Source: Myxococcales bacterium SG8_38 (GTDB lineage: Bacteria > Myxococcota_A > Polyangia > Polyangiales > Houyiibacteriaceae). Taken from it: DNA of 64,000 bases. Both the position numbers and the translations under genes were made by a program. The stretch is from positions 17,316-81,315 of the forward strand of contig LJTN01000007.1 in NCBI GenBank assembly GCA_001303415.1. The letters are read 5' to 3'. This document shows positions 21,901-31,118 of the stretch, in pieces (the first letter of the stretch is position 1; each line of letters begins with the position of its first letter). A model generated the notes under the pieces. It saw only the letters and a list, made by a program, of their open reading frames with translations. It was not told the DNA's origin and did not search any database.

Positions 21901-22923
21901 TTGCTCCTGCGCAATGCTGGACCCCCTCTCTTCATCCCGAAAGAGGTCGTTCTGCTGCTGCTCTACGCAATCATCGCGGTCGTCGTGGGCTTCGTCGCCT
22001 TGGTCTGGGGGGCAGATCGCTTCGTCTACGGCGCGGCGGGTCTGGCCAGGAATCTCGGAATCAGCCGCGTGGTGGTTGGCCTCACGATTGTCGCATTTGG
22101 GACGTCCGCGCCGGAGATGTTGGTATCAGGGATGGCCGCCGCCGCTGGAAGCCGGGAAATGGGCGTTGGGAACGCCGTCGGGTCGAACGTCACCAATGCC
22201 ACGCTGGTCTTGGGGGCCGCTGCGCTCGCAGGGCCGTTGAGCGTGCATTCGCGCCTGTTGATGCGCGAGGTTCCCGTTCTCTTCGTCAGCATGGCGCTCG
22301 CGTGGTGGTTTCTGTGGGACGGCGACCTCAGCCGGTTCGAGGGCTTGATCCTGTTCTCGGGGCTGATTCTCTTGATCGGGTGGATCAGCGTGGAGTCTCG
22401 CCTCGAGCAGCCCGACGCCCCTCGGGCGATCGGCGCAGACCTCGATGACGACATTCCCGATTCCCTGCCCGCCGCGAGGGCCATCGGGTTGTTCCTCCTA
22501 GGCTTGGCGTTTCTGCTGATCGGGTCGCGGGTGGTCGTATGGGGCGCGGTAGGCCTTGCGCGCAACCTCGGCGTGAGCGAGCTGGTGATCGGGCTCACCT
22601 TGGTCGCGCTCGGCACGAGCCTGCCCGAGCTCGCCGCATCGGTGGCTGCGGCGCGCCGGGGGGAACCGGATATCGCGGTCGGGAACGTCGTAGGGTCCAA
22701 CATCTTCAACTTGCTGGGCGTGCTCGCGTTGCCGGGTATCATCGCCCCCGGTGCTGTCGATCGCACGGTGATCCACCGCGATTTTCCCATCATGGCCGGT
22801 GTGACCGTCCTCTTGGTCCTGATGACGATAAATCGGCACAATCGAATCGGGCGCCGAAGCGGGGTCGCGCTCATCGCCGCGTTCGTCGTCTACTTCGTGA
22901 TGTCCTTTTGGGCGTCGTTTTGA
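21901..22923 (+). CDS. Calcium/sodium antiporter (CaCA family)
   Basis: A polytopic inner-membrane protein of about 340 aa with two inverted alpha repeats: GLTIVAFGTSAPEMLVS followed by VGNAVGSNVTN, and GLTLVALGTSLPELAAS followed by VGNVVGSNIFN. These are the ion-binding repeats of CaCA exchangers such as YrbG. Between them is an acidic cytoplasmic loop (GADLDDDIPDS). The start is uncertain: TTG 21901 is the ORF-track choice, but the first strongly hydrophobic segment (VVLLLLYAII) begins about 15 residues later, and no start has a strong ribosome site. Confidence 0.88.
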   Translation: MLLRNAGPPLFIPKEVVLLLLYAIIAVVVGFVALVWGADRFVYGAAGLARNLGISRVVVGLTIVAFGTSAPEMLVSGMAAAAGSREMGVGNAVGSNVTNATLVLGAAALAGPLSVHSRLLMREVPVLFVSMALAWWFLWDGDLSRFEGLILFSGLILLIGWISVESRLEQPDAPRAIGADLDDDIPDSLPAARAIGLFLLGLAFLLIGSRVVVWGAVGLARNLGVSELVIGLTLVALGTSLPELAASVAAARRGEPDIAVGNVVGSNIFNLLGVLALPGIIAPGAVDRTVIHRDFPIMAGVTVLLVLMTINRHNRIGRRSGVALIAAFVVYFVMSFWASF

Positions 22924-22933
22924 TCGTCGTCCG

Positions 22934-23551
22934 TCAGGCCGTTCTCCTCCAGACCAACGTCATGTTGTTGGCAGGCATGTCGACCCGATCTTCAAGCGAT
23001 AGGCCGGTACGGTTTGCAAGCGCCGTCAGCTCGTCGATGTCGCGGACGCCCCAGCTCGGATCACGCGAGCGCAGACTCTGGTCGAAAGCGGCATTGCTCG
23101 GCGCGGTGTGCTCGCCATGGAGCCGATAGGGTCCGTAGGTAATCAGTGCACCGCCCGGGCACAGGAGCCTTTGCGCCCCGACGAAGAGAGCCTCCGTGGT
23201 CTCCCAAGGGGAGATGTGAATCATGTTGATGCAGACGATCGCGTCTGGATTGCGAACCGGCCACTCCGGCCAGCGCACATCCAGCTCGATCGGGGGCAGG
23301 AGATTGTCACCCGGGGCGTCGTCGACCCAAGCCCGAATGTTTTGGAGGGCTTCGGTGGATGCATCCGTCGGTTGCCATCGAAGGGAAGGGAGGTGCCGCG
23401 CGAAGTACGCTGCGTGCTGTCCGGTGCCACTGGCCACCTCGAGCACGATACCGGTCGGGGGAAGGACGCGGCGCAGGACACGGAGGATCGGCTCACGATT
23501 GCGCTCGGCTGCTGGTGCGAAAGCCTTTGCCATCGCTGTTTCATAGCCCAT
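22934..23551 (-). CDS. DUF938 SAM-dependent methyltransferase
   Basis: A 205-aa methyltransferase-fold protein. The SAM-binding motif I is VLEVASGTGQHAAYFA, with DAST at the end of strand 2. NMIHISPWE and the C-terminal DMPANNMTLVWRR are characteristic of the DUF938 family. Substrate is unknown. It is convergent with the antiporter (10-bp gap) and transcribed away from the phosphotransferase gene. Confidence 0.85.
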   Translation of the reverse strand: MGYETAMAKAFAPAAERNREPILRVLRRVLPPTGIVLEVASGTGQHAAYFARHLPSLRWQPTDASTEALQNIRAWVDDAPGDNLLPPIELDVRWPEWPVRNPDAIVCINMIHISPWETTEALFVGAQRLLCPGGALITYGPYRLHGEHTAPSNAAFDQSLRSRDPSWGVRDIDELTALANRTGLSLEDRVDMPANNMTLVWRRTA

Positions 23552-23613
23552 AACTTCCCCCCATCGAAGCAGACCGTGGGCAGTGGAGGAGACGATTCGG
23601 CTGGGCGCTCGTC

Positions 23614-25791
23614 GTGTCAGTATGCCTCGGTGCGCCGTGGCTGACGCGCGCGCTCCTCTTGCAGGAAAAGCACCTGCCGCTACGGCGGATCGACGTGCGT
23701 GGCGTGTTTGCCGACGCCTCGGTGGCTTTGCTCGTGATCGGGGTCACGGCGCTGTTCTTGCGAATCGGCCGGTGGTGGGGACGCACCTTGGCGGTTGGGG
23801 CCCTGGTGTCGCTCGTCGTGACGAGCTTTGCGATGTACGAGTTCATCACGGTCTTCGACTCGCTCTATGCCGTCAGCCACGTCGCATTCCTAGGTGATGC
23901 CACGTTTGTCGGCGGCTCGGCGCGACACATCCGCCACCCGGCGCTGCTGACCCTCATGATTGCGGCTGCGATCGCGGGCGGCGTGTCGGCGCGAGCACCA
24001 GGCACGCGTTGCTGGCGAGGGTGGGGCATTGCCCTCGGCGCGTGTGTAGTCGGGCAGGTGCTCATGCCCACTTCCTCTGCCTACGAGGGGTGGAGGCAGA
24101 GCCATGCCCTTCAGGCCAATCTCTCGCTCCCTTTCGAATCGCCAAGCGGGCGGCCCACCGCGATCAGTGCCGAGCTTCGCGGCGTGTTCCGAGCTGACCT
24201 CCGTGGCAGACGCTGGGTCGGCCCTTTTCAAGATCGGCCGAACGTGCTGCTGATCATGGTGGAAGGCGCTTCGGGCGCATACCTGCCTTCGGTCGCTGCC
24301 GCGCAGGGGGTACGGAGCTCCACGGTGATGCCGAGGTTGGATGCCCTCGCTCAGCGCCACGTATTGTTGACTCGCGTCATCTCCCACCAGCGTCAGACCA
24401 ACCGCGGAGAATACGCCATCTTATGCGGGGACTATCCGAAGCTCTTGACCGATCAGTCGAAGATGACCGAGCAGACCTACGGGCTCGCCCGCCGCTGTCT
24501 TCCCGCCCTCTTGCGGGACGCCGGCTATGCAACCGCGTACATCCAGGCGGCCCCGCTCGGTTTCATGCTGAAGGACCAGTTCATGCCGAAGGCCGGGTTC
24601 GAGGAGCTCATCGGCGAGCCTTGGTTCGACCAAGCGTATGCGCGGACCGACTGGGGCGTCGATGACAAGGCGTTCTTCGAGCAGGCGCTTGCGCGAGTGT
24701 TGGCACTGCATCGCGCCGAGGAGCCGTTCTTCGCCACGATGCTCACGGTGGGCACCCATCATCCCTACACGATTCCCGAGACCCAAAACCCGAATGATTC
24801 GGTCCGCAGACACGAGCGAGCATTTCGGTGGGCGGACGATGCGCTCGCGGATTTCGTGGCCGCGCTCGAACGGCACGGCGTCCTTCAAGATACGGTCGTC
24901 CTCATCACCTCGGACGAGTCCGCTGGGCTGGTGGAGGCCGCGAGCGCGACCCAAAGGCTCCTCTCGCAGAGTTGGTCCTTCGTGGTCGTCATGCTGCCGC
25001 AGCCGCAGGCCAAGCGGATCGACACGCTGTACGGACACGTCGACACCGCGATTTCGGTCGCTGATCTCCTCGGGATGGAAAGAGGCGCGACGCAGTTCCT
25101 CGGGCGGAGCTGGTTCCGTGAATATGATACGCCGCGAAGACTGTTCGCCGGCAACACCTACGCACGCAGCGTCATGATGTGGGAGCCTCCGAACGGGGTC
25201 GTGGTGTGCGGCGAATCGCTGAGCCAGTGCGTGCGCACGGAGGCCGAGGAAGGCCGGATATTCGGGCCGAAACGCGAGAGTCGAGCTCCGGCGGCCCGCG
25301 AGCAGCAGCTTCTCGGGGAGGTTGCACGGCTGACGAGATCGGGCCGAGACGACTTGTCGGAATCGGGCACGATGAGGCTGTTGACCGACGAGCAAGTGCA
25401 TCTGCGCGCCGGCGACGGAAAGAAGCTCTTGGTCGGCGGTCAATACCTGCGAGTGCCCGGCGGCACCAACCTGCGCATCGACCTCGACCTCGAAGTCGAT
25501 GGCGAGCACGCCATCGTCGGCTTTCACCAGGACACGCTCATGGACGGCTATCCGAAGATCGCGCGGAAGAACGTCCGAGTCCGCAACGGACAGCGTTGGC
25601 AGCTGCGCTACGAAATCGGGGTGCCCCACGACGCCAGTCAACTCGTCGTTCAGCTGTACGCAGAGATCGTCTCGGGGGAGGCCGCGACCATTCGCTTTGC
25701 CGATGCCCGGCTCAGCATGATTCCAGCCGAGATCACCTCGGCCGAGCCCGTGGTCATCGAGGATGCGCTGTCGCCGGTTGGTCCGCCTTGA
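23614..25791 (+). CDS. LtaS-like membrane phosphotransferase (alkaline phosphatase superfamily)
   Basis: A 725-aa protein with about four or five N-terminal TM helices, a catalytic domain starting RPNVLLIMVEGASG, and a C-terminal beta-rich domain (about 600-720). HQRQTNRGEYAILCGDYP matches the LTA synthase nucleophile region (QTxxGE), with Thr as likely nucleophile; Glu of MVEG is a probable metal ligand and GTHHPY is the usual His site. The family GDH motif reads SDES here, so one metal ligand appears changed. It would transfer a phospho-group to a surface glycan. The only in-frame start candidate is GTG 23614, although the hydrophobic reading continues upstream, so the start is doubtful. 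Confidence 0.78.
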   Translation: MSVCLGAPWLTRALLLQEKHLPLRRIDVRGVFADASVALLVIGVTALFLRIGRWWGRTLAVGALVSLVVTSFAMYEFITVFDSLYAVSHVAFLGDATFVGGSARHIRHPALLTLMIAAAIAGGVSARAPGTRCWRGWGIALGACVVGQVLMPTSSAYEGWRQSHALQANLSLPFESPSGRPTAISAELRGVFRADLRGRRWVGPFQDRPNVLLIMVEGASGAYLPSVAAAQGVRSSTVMPRLDALAQRHVLLTRVISHQRQTNRGEYAILCGDYPKLLTDQSKMTEQTYGLARRCLPALLRDAGYATAYIQAAPLGFMLKDQFMPKAGFEELIGEPWFDQAYARTDWGVDDKAFFEQALARVLALHRAEEPFFATMLTVGTHHPYTIPETQNPNDSVRRHERAFRWADDALADFVAALERHGVLQDTVVLITSDESAGLVEAASATQRLLSQSWSFVVVMLPQPQAKRIDTLYGHVDTAISVADLLGMERGATQFLGRSWFREYDTPRRLFAGNTYARSVMMWEPPNGVVVCGESLSQCVRTEAEEGRIFGPKRESRAPAAREQQLLGEVARLTRSGRDDLSESGTMRLLTDEQVHLRAGDGKKLLVGGQYLRVPGGTNLRIDLDLEVDGEHAIVGFHQDTLMDGYPKIARKNVRVRNGQRWQLRYEIGVPHDASQLVVQLYAEIVSGEAATIRFADARLSMIPAEITSAEPVVIEDALSPVGPP

Positions 25792-27772
25792 CCCGAAGTC
25801 GGCACTCGATGCGTCGGAGCTGCGCTTGCTCCCACCGCTGCAGCTCGCTTTGAAGGAGGTTGCGTGCTTCCGGGGCTTCGGCGCCAACCAGTCGTTCCGC
25901 TCCACGCTCTCGTTCATAGAGCAACCAGGCATCGGCCGCCCTGTGATGGACCAAGCGGTATTCGTCGCGGGTCACGGCCCCCTTCGGCTCGTAGCCCTTG
26001 TTGGCAATGTGGATGCTCCGCAGCCTGTCCCGGATGGTGCCTTCATCGAGCCCCGGAAGGCGGAAGCTGTCGAACAGCTCCCGGCCGCGCACCGGAAACG
26101 CCTCGGAAAACGAGCCGCGGCCGCGCCGATTGGGGTCCAGCGTGAAGAGGCTTTGCGCGGCGATGTCCGAAGGAATCGGAAGCCCCAGGAAATGGAGCAC
26201 GGTGGGCGCCACGTCCGCCAGGCTCACCCCAACCGTCGGCCGCATCGGCGCGAGGTCGGCGTGCCACAGCATCAGCGGGACGTCGATCATCCAGCCGTTC
26301 AGGTACACGTGGTGCCCCCAATAGGCATTTTCTCCCAAGGCCTCTCCGTGGTCTGAAAAGAAAACGACCAAGCTGTCGTCGAGCCAGCCATCCTCTTCGA
26401 GGTATGCGAGCAGGCGACCGAGCTCCGCGTCGAAATAGGCGACCTCGCTCAGATACGCGCTCCTCTTGTCCGGCCCAAAACCAAAACGAGGCCGGCTGAT
26501 GTACGGGTCGTGCGGAGAATAGTAGTGAACCCATGCCATCACCGACGCCTCTTCGGCGCGTGCGGCGCGCAGCCGCTCGATGATCAACTCGGTGGCCGCC
26601 CCGTCGCTCGGGGCGAAGCTCGTTTCGACGCCTGGGGCGAGGAACTGCCCAACGATGGGGAGACGAAACCAGCCGACATCGGGAAACACCGCGATCTGAC
26701 GATCCAGGTGGGCCCGCGAGCGCGTGAAGATGGTCTCTGGAAGCGTCGGGGAAAGATAGAGCTCGGCTGGGCTGAGACCGGTGAAGGCGCTTCCGACGGC
26801 GAAGAGGGTCGCCGGGTATGTCGAGGTCGCATTCTGAAAGGAGACCCCTCGTCCGGAGAAGCGCGAGAGCGCCGGCATGAGGCGCCGACCTTCCACCACC
26901 GTGTCGACGACGTCATTGCGGAGGGCGTCGACGGTGACGAGGATCACGTTGCGGCGGCTTTCGGCTGCGATCCCCATGGGCGTCTCTTCGACGAACGGCC
27001 GCGGCTCGGGGCAGGGCTGCCCGTTCGTCGACCAAGAGGGGTCGGCGTCGAGCCGTGGCAGCACGTAGAGCGTCACCAAGGCCCCGGCGCGGCTGTGCGC
27101 AATCAATGCACGCTGACCCGTTGCTGCTAGCGATGGAACGAAGCGCGAGACCAAGGCCAGCACCAAGCCCGCGGCGGCCACACCCACGACGAGGGAGACG
27201 CGACGTGTCCGGCGTACGAGCAAGAACAGAACCGAAGCGGTGAGAAGCCCCGAGGGGAGAACGAGCTGCGCCATCGAGTAATCGTAGGCTCGGTACCGCA
27301 CCATCGCGGTGGTGAGAAGCGCCACGGCAGCTGTGGTCACGATCGACCAAATGGCGAGGCTTCGCGGTCGCTCGATCCGCATTCCTCCCACCAACCAAAG
27401 CCAACCACTCGCTCCGACAAGAGCGAGAAACGCCGCCATGATCGCCCGCAACGAGGCGCGCCATGGATGGAGGGCAGAGCGTGGTCCCGACAACAAGAAG
27501 TCCGTGTGCTCCCAGCCAACCGCGACCGTGAGAAGGGCGAGCGCGACGGTCGTCGCGACGACGATGCGGGGCTGCGATTGCGCTGCGCGAGCCGCCGCAC
27601 CGAGTAGAAGGGTCGTGGGAATCGATCCGATCGAGGCCAGCCAGCAGAGCTCCCCCAGAAGCGGCAGGGAAGGCCACGCGTGCGGGGCCAGCTCCGCCAA
27701 CAGGAAAAGCAAGCATCCAGCGTAGGCCGAAGACCAGAGCGCAAGCGGCGAGGTCGGCGGTCTAGAGGCCAT
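25754..27772 (-). CDS. Membrane sulfatase-fold enzyme with Thr at the nucleophile site
   Basis: A 672-aa protein with about six to seven N-terminal TM helices and a sulfatase/phosphotransferase domain from about residue 270 (NVILVTVDALRND). SDHGEALGE and YSPHDPY are standard metal and His sites. Where FGly sulfatases have CxPSR this reads TYPAT, so maturation as a sulfatase is not possible; a Thr-nucleophile phosphotransferase or hydrolase is more likely. Its 3' end overlaps the convergent LtaS-like gene by 38 bp, and its start overlaps the upstream GT39-like gene by 11 bp. Confidence 0.78.
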   Translation of the reverse strand: MASRPPTSPLALWSSAYAGCLLFLLAELAPHAWPSLPLLGELCWLASIGSIPTTLLLGAAARAAQSQPRIVVATTVALALLTVAVGWEHTDFLLSGPRSALHPWRASLRAIMAAFLALVGASGWLWLVGGMRIERPRSLAIWSIVTTAAVALLTTAMVRYRAYDYSMAQLVLPSGLLTASVLFLLVRRTRRVSLVVGVAAAGLVLALVSRFVPSLAATGQRALIAHSRAGALVTLYVLPRLDADPSWSTNGQPCPEPRPFVEETPMGIAAESRRNVILVTVDALRNDVVDTVVEGRRLMPALSRFSGRGVSFQNATSTYPATLFAVGSAFTGLSPAELYLSPTLPETIFTRSRAHLDRQIAVFPDVGWFRLPIVGQFLAPGVETSFAPSDGAATELIIERLRAARAEEASVMAWVHYYSPHDPYISRPRFGFGPDKRSAYLSEVAYFDAELGRLLAYLEEDGWLDDSLVVFFSDHGEALGENAYWGHHVYLNGWMIDVPLMLWHADLAPMRPTVGVSLADVAPTVLHFLGLPIPSDIAAQSLFTLDPNRRGRGSFSEAFPVRGRELFDSFRLPGLDEGTIRDRLRSIHIANKGYEPKGAVTRDEYRLVHHRAADAWLLYERERGAERLVGAEAPEARNLLQSELQRWEQAQLRRIECRLRVKADQPATAHPR

Positions 27773-29465
27773 CGAGCTCTGCCACCTTCTCGTTCAACGA
27801 CTGCTCCGCGGCGATCTGGCGTGTCGCTCGGACCGGCGGCTCGAATGCGCTGTAGAAGAGCCACCAACGGGGATTGAACGAAAGCGTGGTGAGCTCCCAA
27901 ACCTCGATGTCGAGCTCGTCGCGTCGCAGGTCGAGCATGAAGTAGCTGCCGAATTGCCGATAAGGATGACGTGAAGCGAAGCGAGCCCGCTCTTCTTCGG
28001 TGAAGGCATCGACCGCTGCGACGAAGACCCAGCCCGCGGCGCCTTGCTCGTTCGGAATGTCGCTACGTGGATTCTGCGACCAGCGGTGTGTGACGCGGTC
28101 GAGCGTGACGTCGAACCGCGGCTCGAGGCGACGCGACTTGAGGCTCGTGTGGAGCTGCACGCCCGTGTCCCGATTCGTCCAAGCTCTGACGCGCTCGGCG
28201 AAACGAAGCTCGGGCCTGCCGGAATCGTAGGTGTCCATCTCGCCTCGAACCGGGGTGAAGAACCACATCGAGCCCCCCACGTAGCGTCCTTGTGGAACGA
28301 TCTGGGCCACGCGAATCCCGAGCGGAACCAAGAGAAGGGCGAGCGCCAAGCTCGGAGCGATGCCGGCCTTGCCTCGGATCCACCGCCCCGCATCGATCAA
28401 TGAAGAAGCAACCATGATGCCCACGGCGGGAAGGGTCGGCCAGGCCCAGTATGAATGGACGATCGCGCTCCAGCGGAAGGTCCAGTAGTGGATCAAGCCG
28501 GCCACCAAGAACGCGATGGGGACGAGGTCGCGGGGCCGGGCCGCGCCTCGATAGAGGCGGATGAGCCACGCAATCAGCCAGCCCGCACAGAGGGCGAGAA
28601 CCGGAAGCGTGAACATGAGCTCGGGGACCACCAGCAGGTGGGTACGAAACCGCGTCCACGAAAGCGCCCGCCTCGCGTTGAAGGTGCCCGTGAGCTCGTC
28701 GAGATTGCCCGTCAATGCTTCCACGAGCACGAAGTGCCCCACGAAAAGCAAAAGCACCCAGGCACAAAACACCCCCAACTGCAGGAGCGAGCCCGGGGCC
28801 GTCTGCGGCTCGCGACGCCACGAAGCCCAAGCCCAGTGGACGGCGATGCAAGAAGCGACGTAGTACGCCGGCCAATCCCAGGAGGCTGCGATTGCAAAGC
28901 TTCCCAAGAACGAGACGAAGCCAGGCCACGGCCACGTCGGCGCACGGCTCGCGCGCACGTAGAGGAACAGCGCGAGAAGGCTCCAGAAGATGAAGCCAGC
29001 CGAATGGTTGGCCATGTTGGTGTAGATGGCGTTGATCGGCAGCGCCACGTAGACGGCCGAGGCCGCGAGGGCATGGATGTTGTCCCAGAGCCGTTTCACG
29101 ACCGCGAAGAGCATGCAGAGCGCCGCCACGCTCCAAAACCCCGCCACGAAGCGGATCGACAGCTCCCTGTCTCCCAGCAACGCGAGGCTTGCCACGTTGT
29201 GCAGGTGCAGGCCCAAAGGTGCGTGGGTATAGAGCTGCTCCCTGCGTGGAGGCACGTTGGCGGTCTCGTACTGGAGCGGGAAGAGCACATCCCAACGAAG
29301 CGTGTTCCGCGCAGCGTTGTGATACGCGGCTCCGTTCCAGCCGTTGTGCCCGCGCGTCCACTGATCGGCGATTCCCAGGACCGCCAGGAAGACCTGCAGT
29401 GCGAGAATCAGGGCGAAGGCGACGCGAACCGCTCGTCGCCTGCCGCCGACGCGGTCGGGACCCAT
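27762..29465 (-). CDS. GT39-like integral membrane glycosyltransferase
   Basis: A 567-aa multi-TM protein (about ten to eleven helices) with a soluble C-terminal domain. The first loop contains the acidic/aromatic region following RGHNGWNGAAYHNAARN, and EQLYTHAPLGLHLHN resembles lipid-linked-sugar GT39/ArnT-type enzymes, which use polyprenyl-phosphate sugars on the periplasmic face. A typical DE metal pair is not obvious, so the catalytic assignment is provisional. It overlaps the sulfatase-fold gene by 11 bp, suggesting joint decoration of a surface glycan. Confidence 0.62.
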   Translation of the reverse strand: MGPDRVGGRRRAVRVAFALILALQVFLAVLGIADQWTRGHNGWNGAAYHNAARNTLRWDVLFPLQYETANVPPRREQLYTHAPLGLHLHNVASLALLGDRELSIRFVAGFWSVAALCMLFAVVKRLWDNIHALAASAVYVALPINAIYTNMANHSAGFIFWSLLALFLYVRASRAPTWPWPGFVSFLGSFAIAASWDWPAYYVASCIAVHWAWASWRREPQTAPGSLLQLGVFCAWVLLLFVGHFVLVEALTGNLDELTGTFNARRALSWTRFRTHLLVVPELMFTLPVLALCAGWLIAWLIRLYRGAARPRDLVPIAFLVAGLIHYWTFRWSAIVHSYWAWPTLPAVGIMVASSLIDAGRWIRGKAGIAPSLALALLLVPLGIRVAQIVPQGRYVGGSMWFFTPVRGEMDTYDSGRPELRFAERVRAWTNRDTGVQLHTSLKSRRLEPRFDVTLDRVTHRWSQNPRSDIPNEQGAAGWVFVAAVDAFTEEERARFASRHPYRQFGSYFMLDLRRDELDIEVWELTTLSFNPRWWLFYSAFEPPVRATRQIAAEQSLNEKVAELDGL

Positions 29466-29498
29466 CAGGGGCCAGTATGGCCGCTCGTCCGGCGTTCG

Positions 29499-31109
29499 TC
29501 AGCTTTCGAGGAGGCGCCGCGCGACCACGTGCGCCTGGATCTCGTTGGCGCCTTCGAAGATGCTCAGCACCCGCGCATCGACGAGCAGGCGAGACGCGGT
29601 GTACTCCTCCGCGTAGCCGTTACCGCCATGGATCTGCACGTTGGCATCAGCGGCCTCCCACGCGGATCGAGTGGCCAGCAGCTTTGCCATCCCTGCCTCG
29701 AGGTCGCAGCGCTTCTCTTGATCCTTTTCGCGTGCGCTGAAATAGGTGAGCTGCCGGCCCGCCTCGATGCGCGCCACCATGCGGCCGATCTTGCGTGCGA
29801 CGCGGGGGAACTGGAAGATCGGCCCGCCGAACTGCTCGCGCTCGGACGCATAGAGAATCGCGTCTTCGAGCGCGGCCTGTCCGAGCCCGACACCTCGCGC
29901 CGCCGTTTGGATGCGCGCGCTCTCGAAGGTTCGCATCAGCTGCTTGAAGCCTGCGCCCTCCTCGCCGCCGAGTAGAGCATGGGCAGGGACCTTGAAGTCT
30001 TCGAAGGCGAGCTCGTATTCCCTCATGCCCCGGTAGCCCAACACCTTGATCTCCGTTCCCGTCAGACCTTCGTCCGGGAACTCCGGCTGCTCGCCTTCAC
30101 CGACTCGCGTCTTTTCGGCGAGGAACATCGACAAACCCTTGTAGCCTGGCTCGTCGGGATTCGTTCGCGCCAAGAGGGTCATCAGGTCCGCACGAGCCCC
30201 GTGGGTGATCCAGGTCTTCTGGCCGTTGACGACGTAGCTTCCGTCGGCCTGTTTGACGGCGCGGGTGCTCAGGTGGGCGAGGTCCGAGCCCGTGTTGGGC
30301 TCGGTGAACACCGCAGTGGAGAGCACCTCGCCTGCGGCGATCTTGGGCAGCCAATGTCGCTTCTGCTCGTCGGTGCCGCCGCCCATGATGAGCTCGGCGG
30401 CGATTTCCGCGCGGGTCCCGAGGGACCCAACGCCGATGTAGCCCCGCGATAGCTCCTCCGTCACCACGCACATGGCGACCTTGCTCATTCCGAGCCCGCC
30501 GTGCTCCTCGGGGATCGTCAAGCCGAACACGCCGAGCTCGCTCATTCGATCGACGATGTCCATCGGGATCAAGATGTCGTTTCGATGGATGTCCTGCGCG
30601 CGGGGGATCACCTCGGCATCGACGAACTTCGAGAACTGGGAGCGAATCTCGTCGAGCATCTCGTCATCGAAGCCGCGATTGGGAAAGCCGTGGTCACGCG
30701 CGTGGGCTGCGAGCTCCAGGTACACGCCTCCGCTCGCATGCTTCGACGAGAACGCCACGACGGAGGGCTTGAGTAGGGTCTCGCGGAGGTCGTTGACCGT
30801 GATTCCCAAGTCGCTCAGCGGGACGTTCTCGCAAGGTCCGAGATCGATTCCGCCAGGGATCGAGCGGGCAACTTCACCGATGTACGCGCGAGCAACCTTC
30901 TGCTCGTAGTCTCCGCCAACGCGACCCGACCATGCGGCCAACTGACGGCAAGCTTCGAGCTCCGTGGCCAGATACGCCACACCGTGCGCGGCGAGCTGGT
31001 GCGCGTTCAGCTTCTTGGCGCTGATGCGGTCCCCGTCCGAGACCATCGCTTTGACGTTGTCGTGCGCCCGCTGGTACAGCCCTTCGATGGCTCTGATGAC
31101 TTCCTGCAT
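29499..31109 (-). CDS. mcd: (2S)-methylsuccinyl-CoA dehydrogenase
   Basis: A 536-aa FAD-linked acyl-CoA dehydrogenase with an N-terminal extension of about 150 aa before the classical fold, which is how Mcd differs from ordinary 380-aa family members. Typical segments are FTEPNTGSDLAHL, ITHGARADL and IHGGNGYAEEY. In the ethylmalonyl-CoA pathway it oxidises methylsuccinyl-CoA to mesaconyl-CoA. The assignment rests largely on its place directly after ccr, meaB and ecm. AGGAGG sits 5 bp before the ATG and the ccr stop is 9 bp upstream. A general acyl-CoA dehydrogenase is the alternative. Confidence 0.83.
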   Translation of the reverse strand: MQEVIRAIEGLYQRAHDNVKAMVSDGDRISAKKLNAHQLAAHGVAYLATELEACRQLAAWSGRVGGDYEQKVARAYIGEVARSIPGGIDLGPCENVPLSDLGITVNDLRETLLKPSVVAFSSKHASGGVYLELAAHARDHGFPNRGFDDEMLDEIRSQFSKFVDAEVIPRAQDIHRNDILIPMDIVDRMSELGVFGLTIPEEHGGLGMSKVAMCVVTEELSRGYIGVGSLGTRAEIAAELIMGGGTDEQKRHWLPKIAAGEVLSTAVFTEPNTGSDLAHLSTRAVKQADGSYVVNGQKTWITHGARADLMTLLARTNPDEPGYKGLSMFLAEKTRVGEGEQPEFPDEGLTGTEIKVLGYRGMREYELAFEDFKVPAHALLGGEEGAGFKQLMRTFESARIQTAARGVGLGQAALEDAILYASEREQFGGPIFQFPRVARKIGRMVARIEAGRQLTYFSAREKDQEKRCDLEAGMAKLLATRSAWEAADANVQIHGGNGYAEEYTASRLLVDARVLSIFEGANEIQAHVVARRLLES

Positions 31110-31118
31110 CGATTCCTC

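Noticed and set aside
24421-25932. 503-aa minus-strand ORF opposite the LtaS-like gene
   Set aside because: Shadow; the plus strand has the superfamily motifs.
25754-27772. Annotation of this gene as an FGly-type sulfatase
   Set aside because: The CxPSR maturation site is replaced by TYPAT, so formylglycine cannot be formed.
28063-29361. 432-aa minus-strand ORF inside the GT39-like gene
   Set aside because: Different frame, no hydrophobic segments, Arg-rich; the membrane protein frame is the real one.
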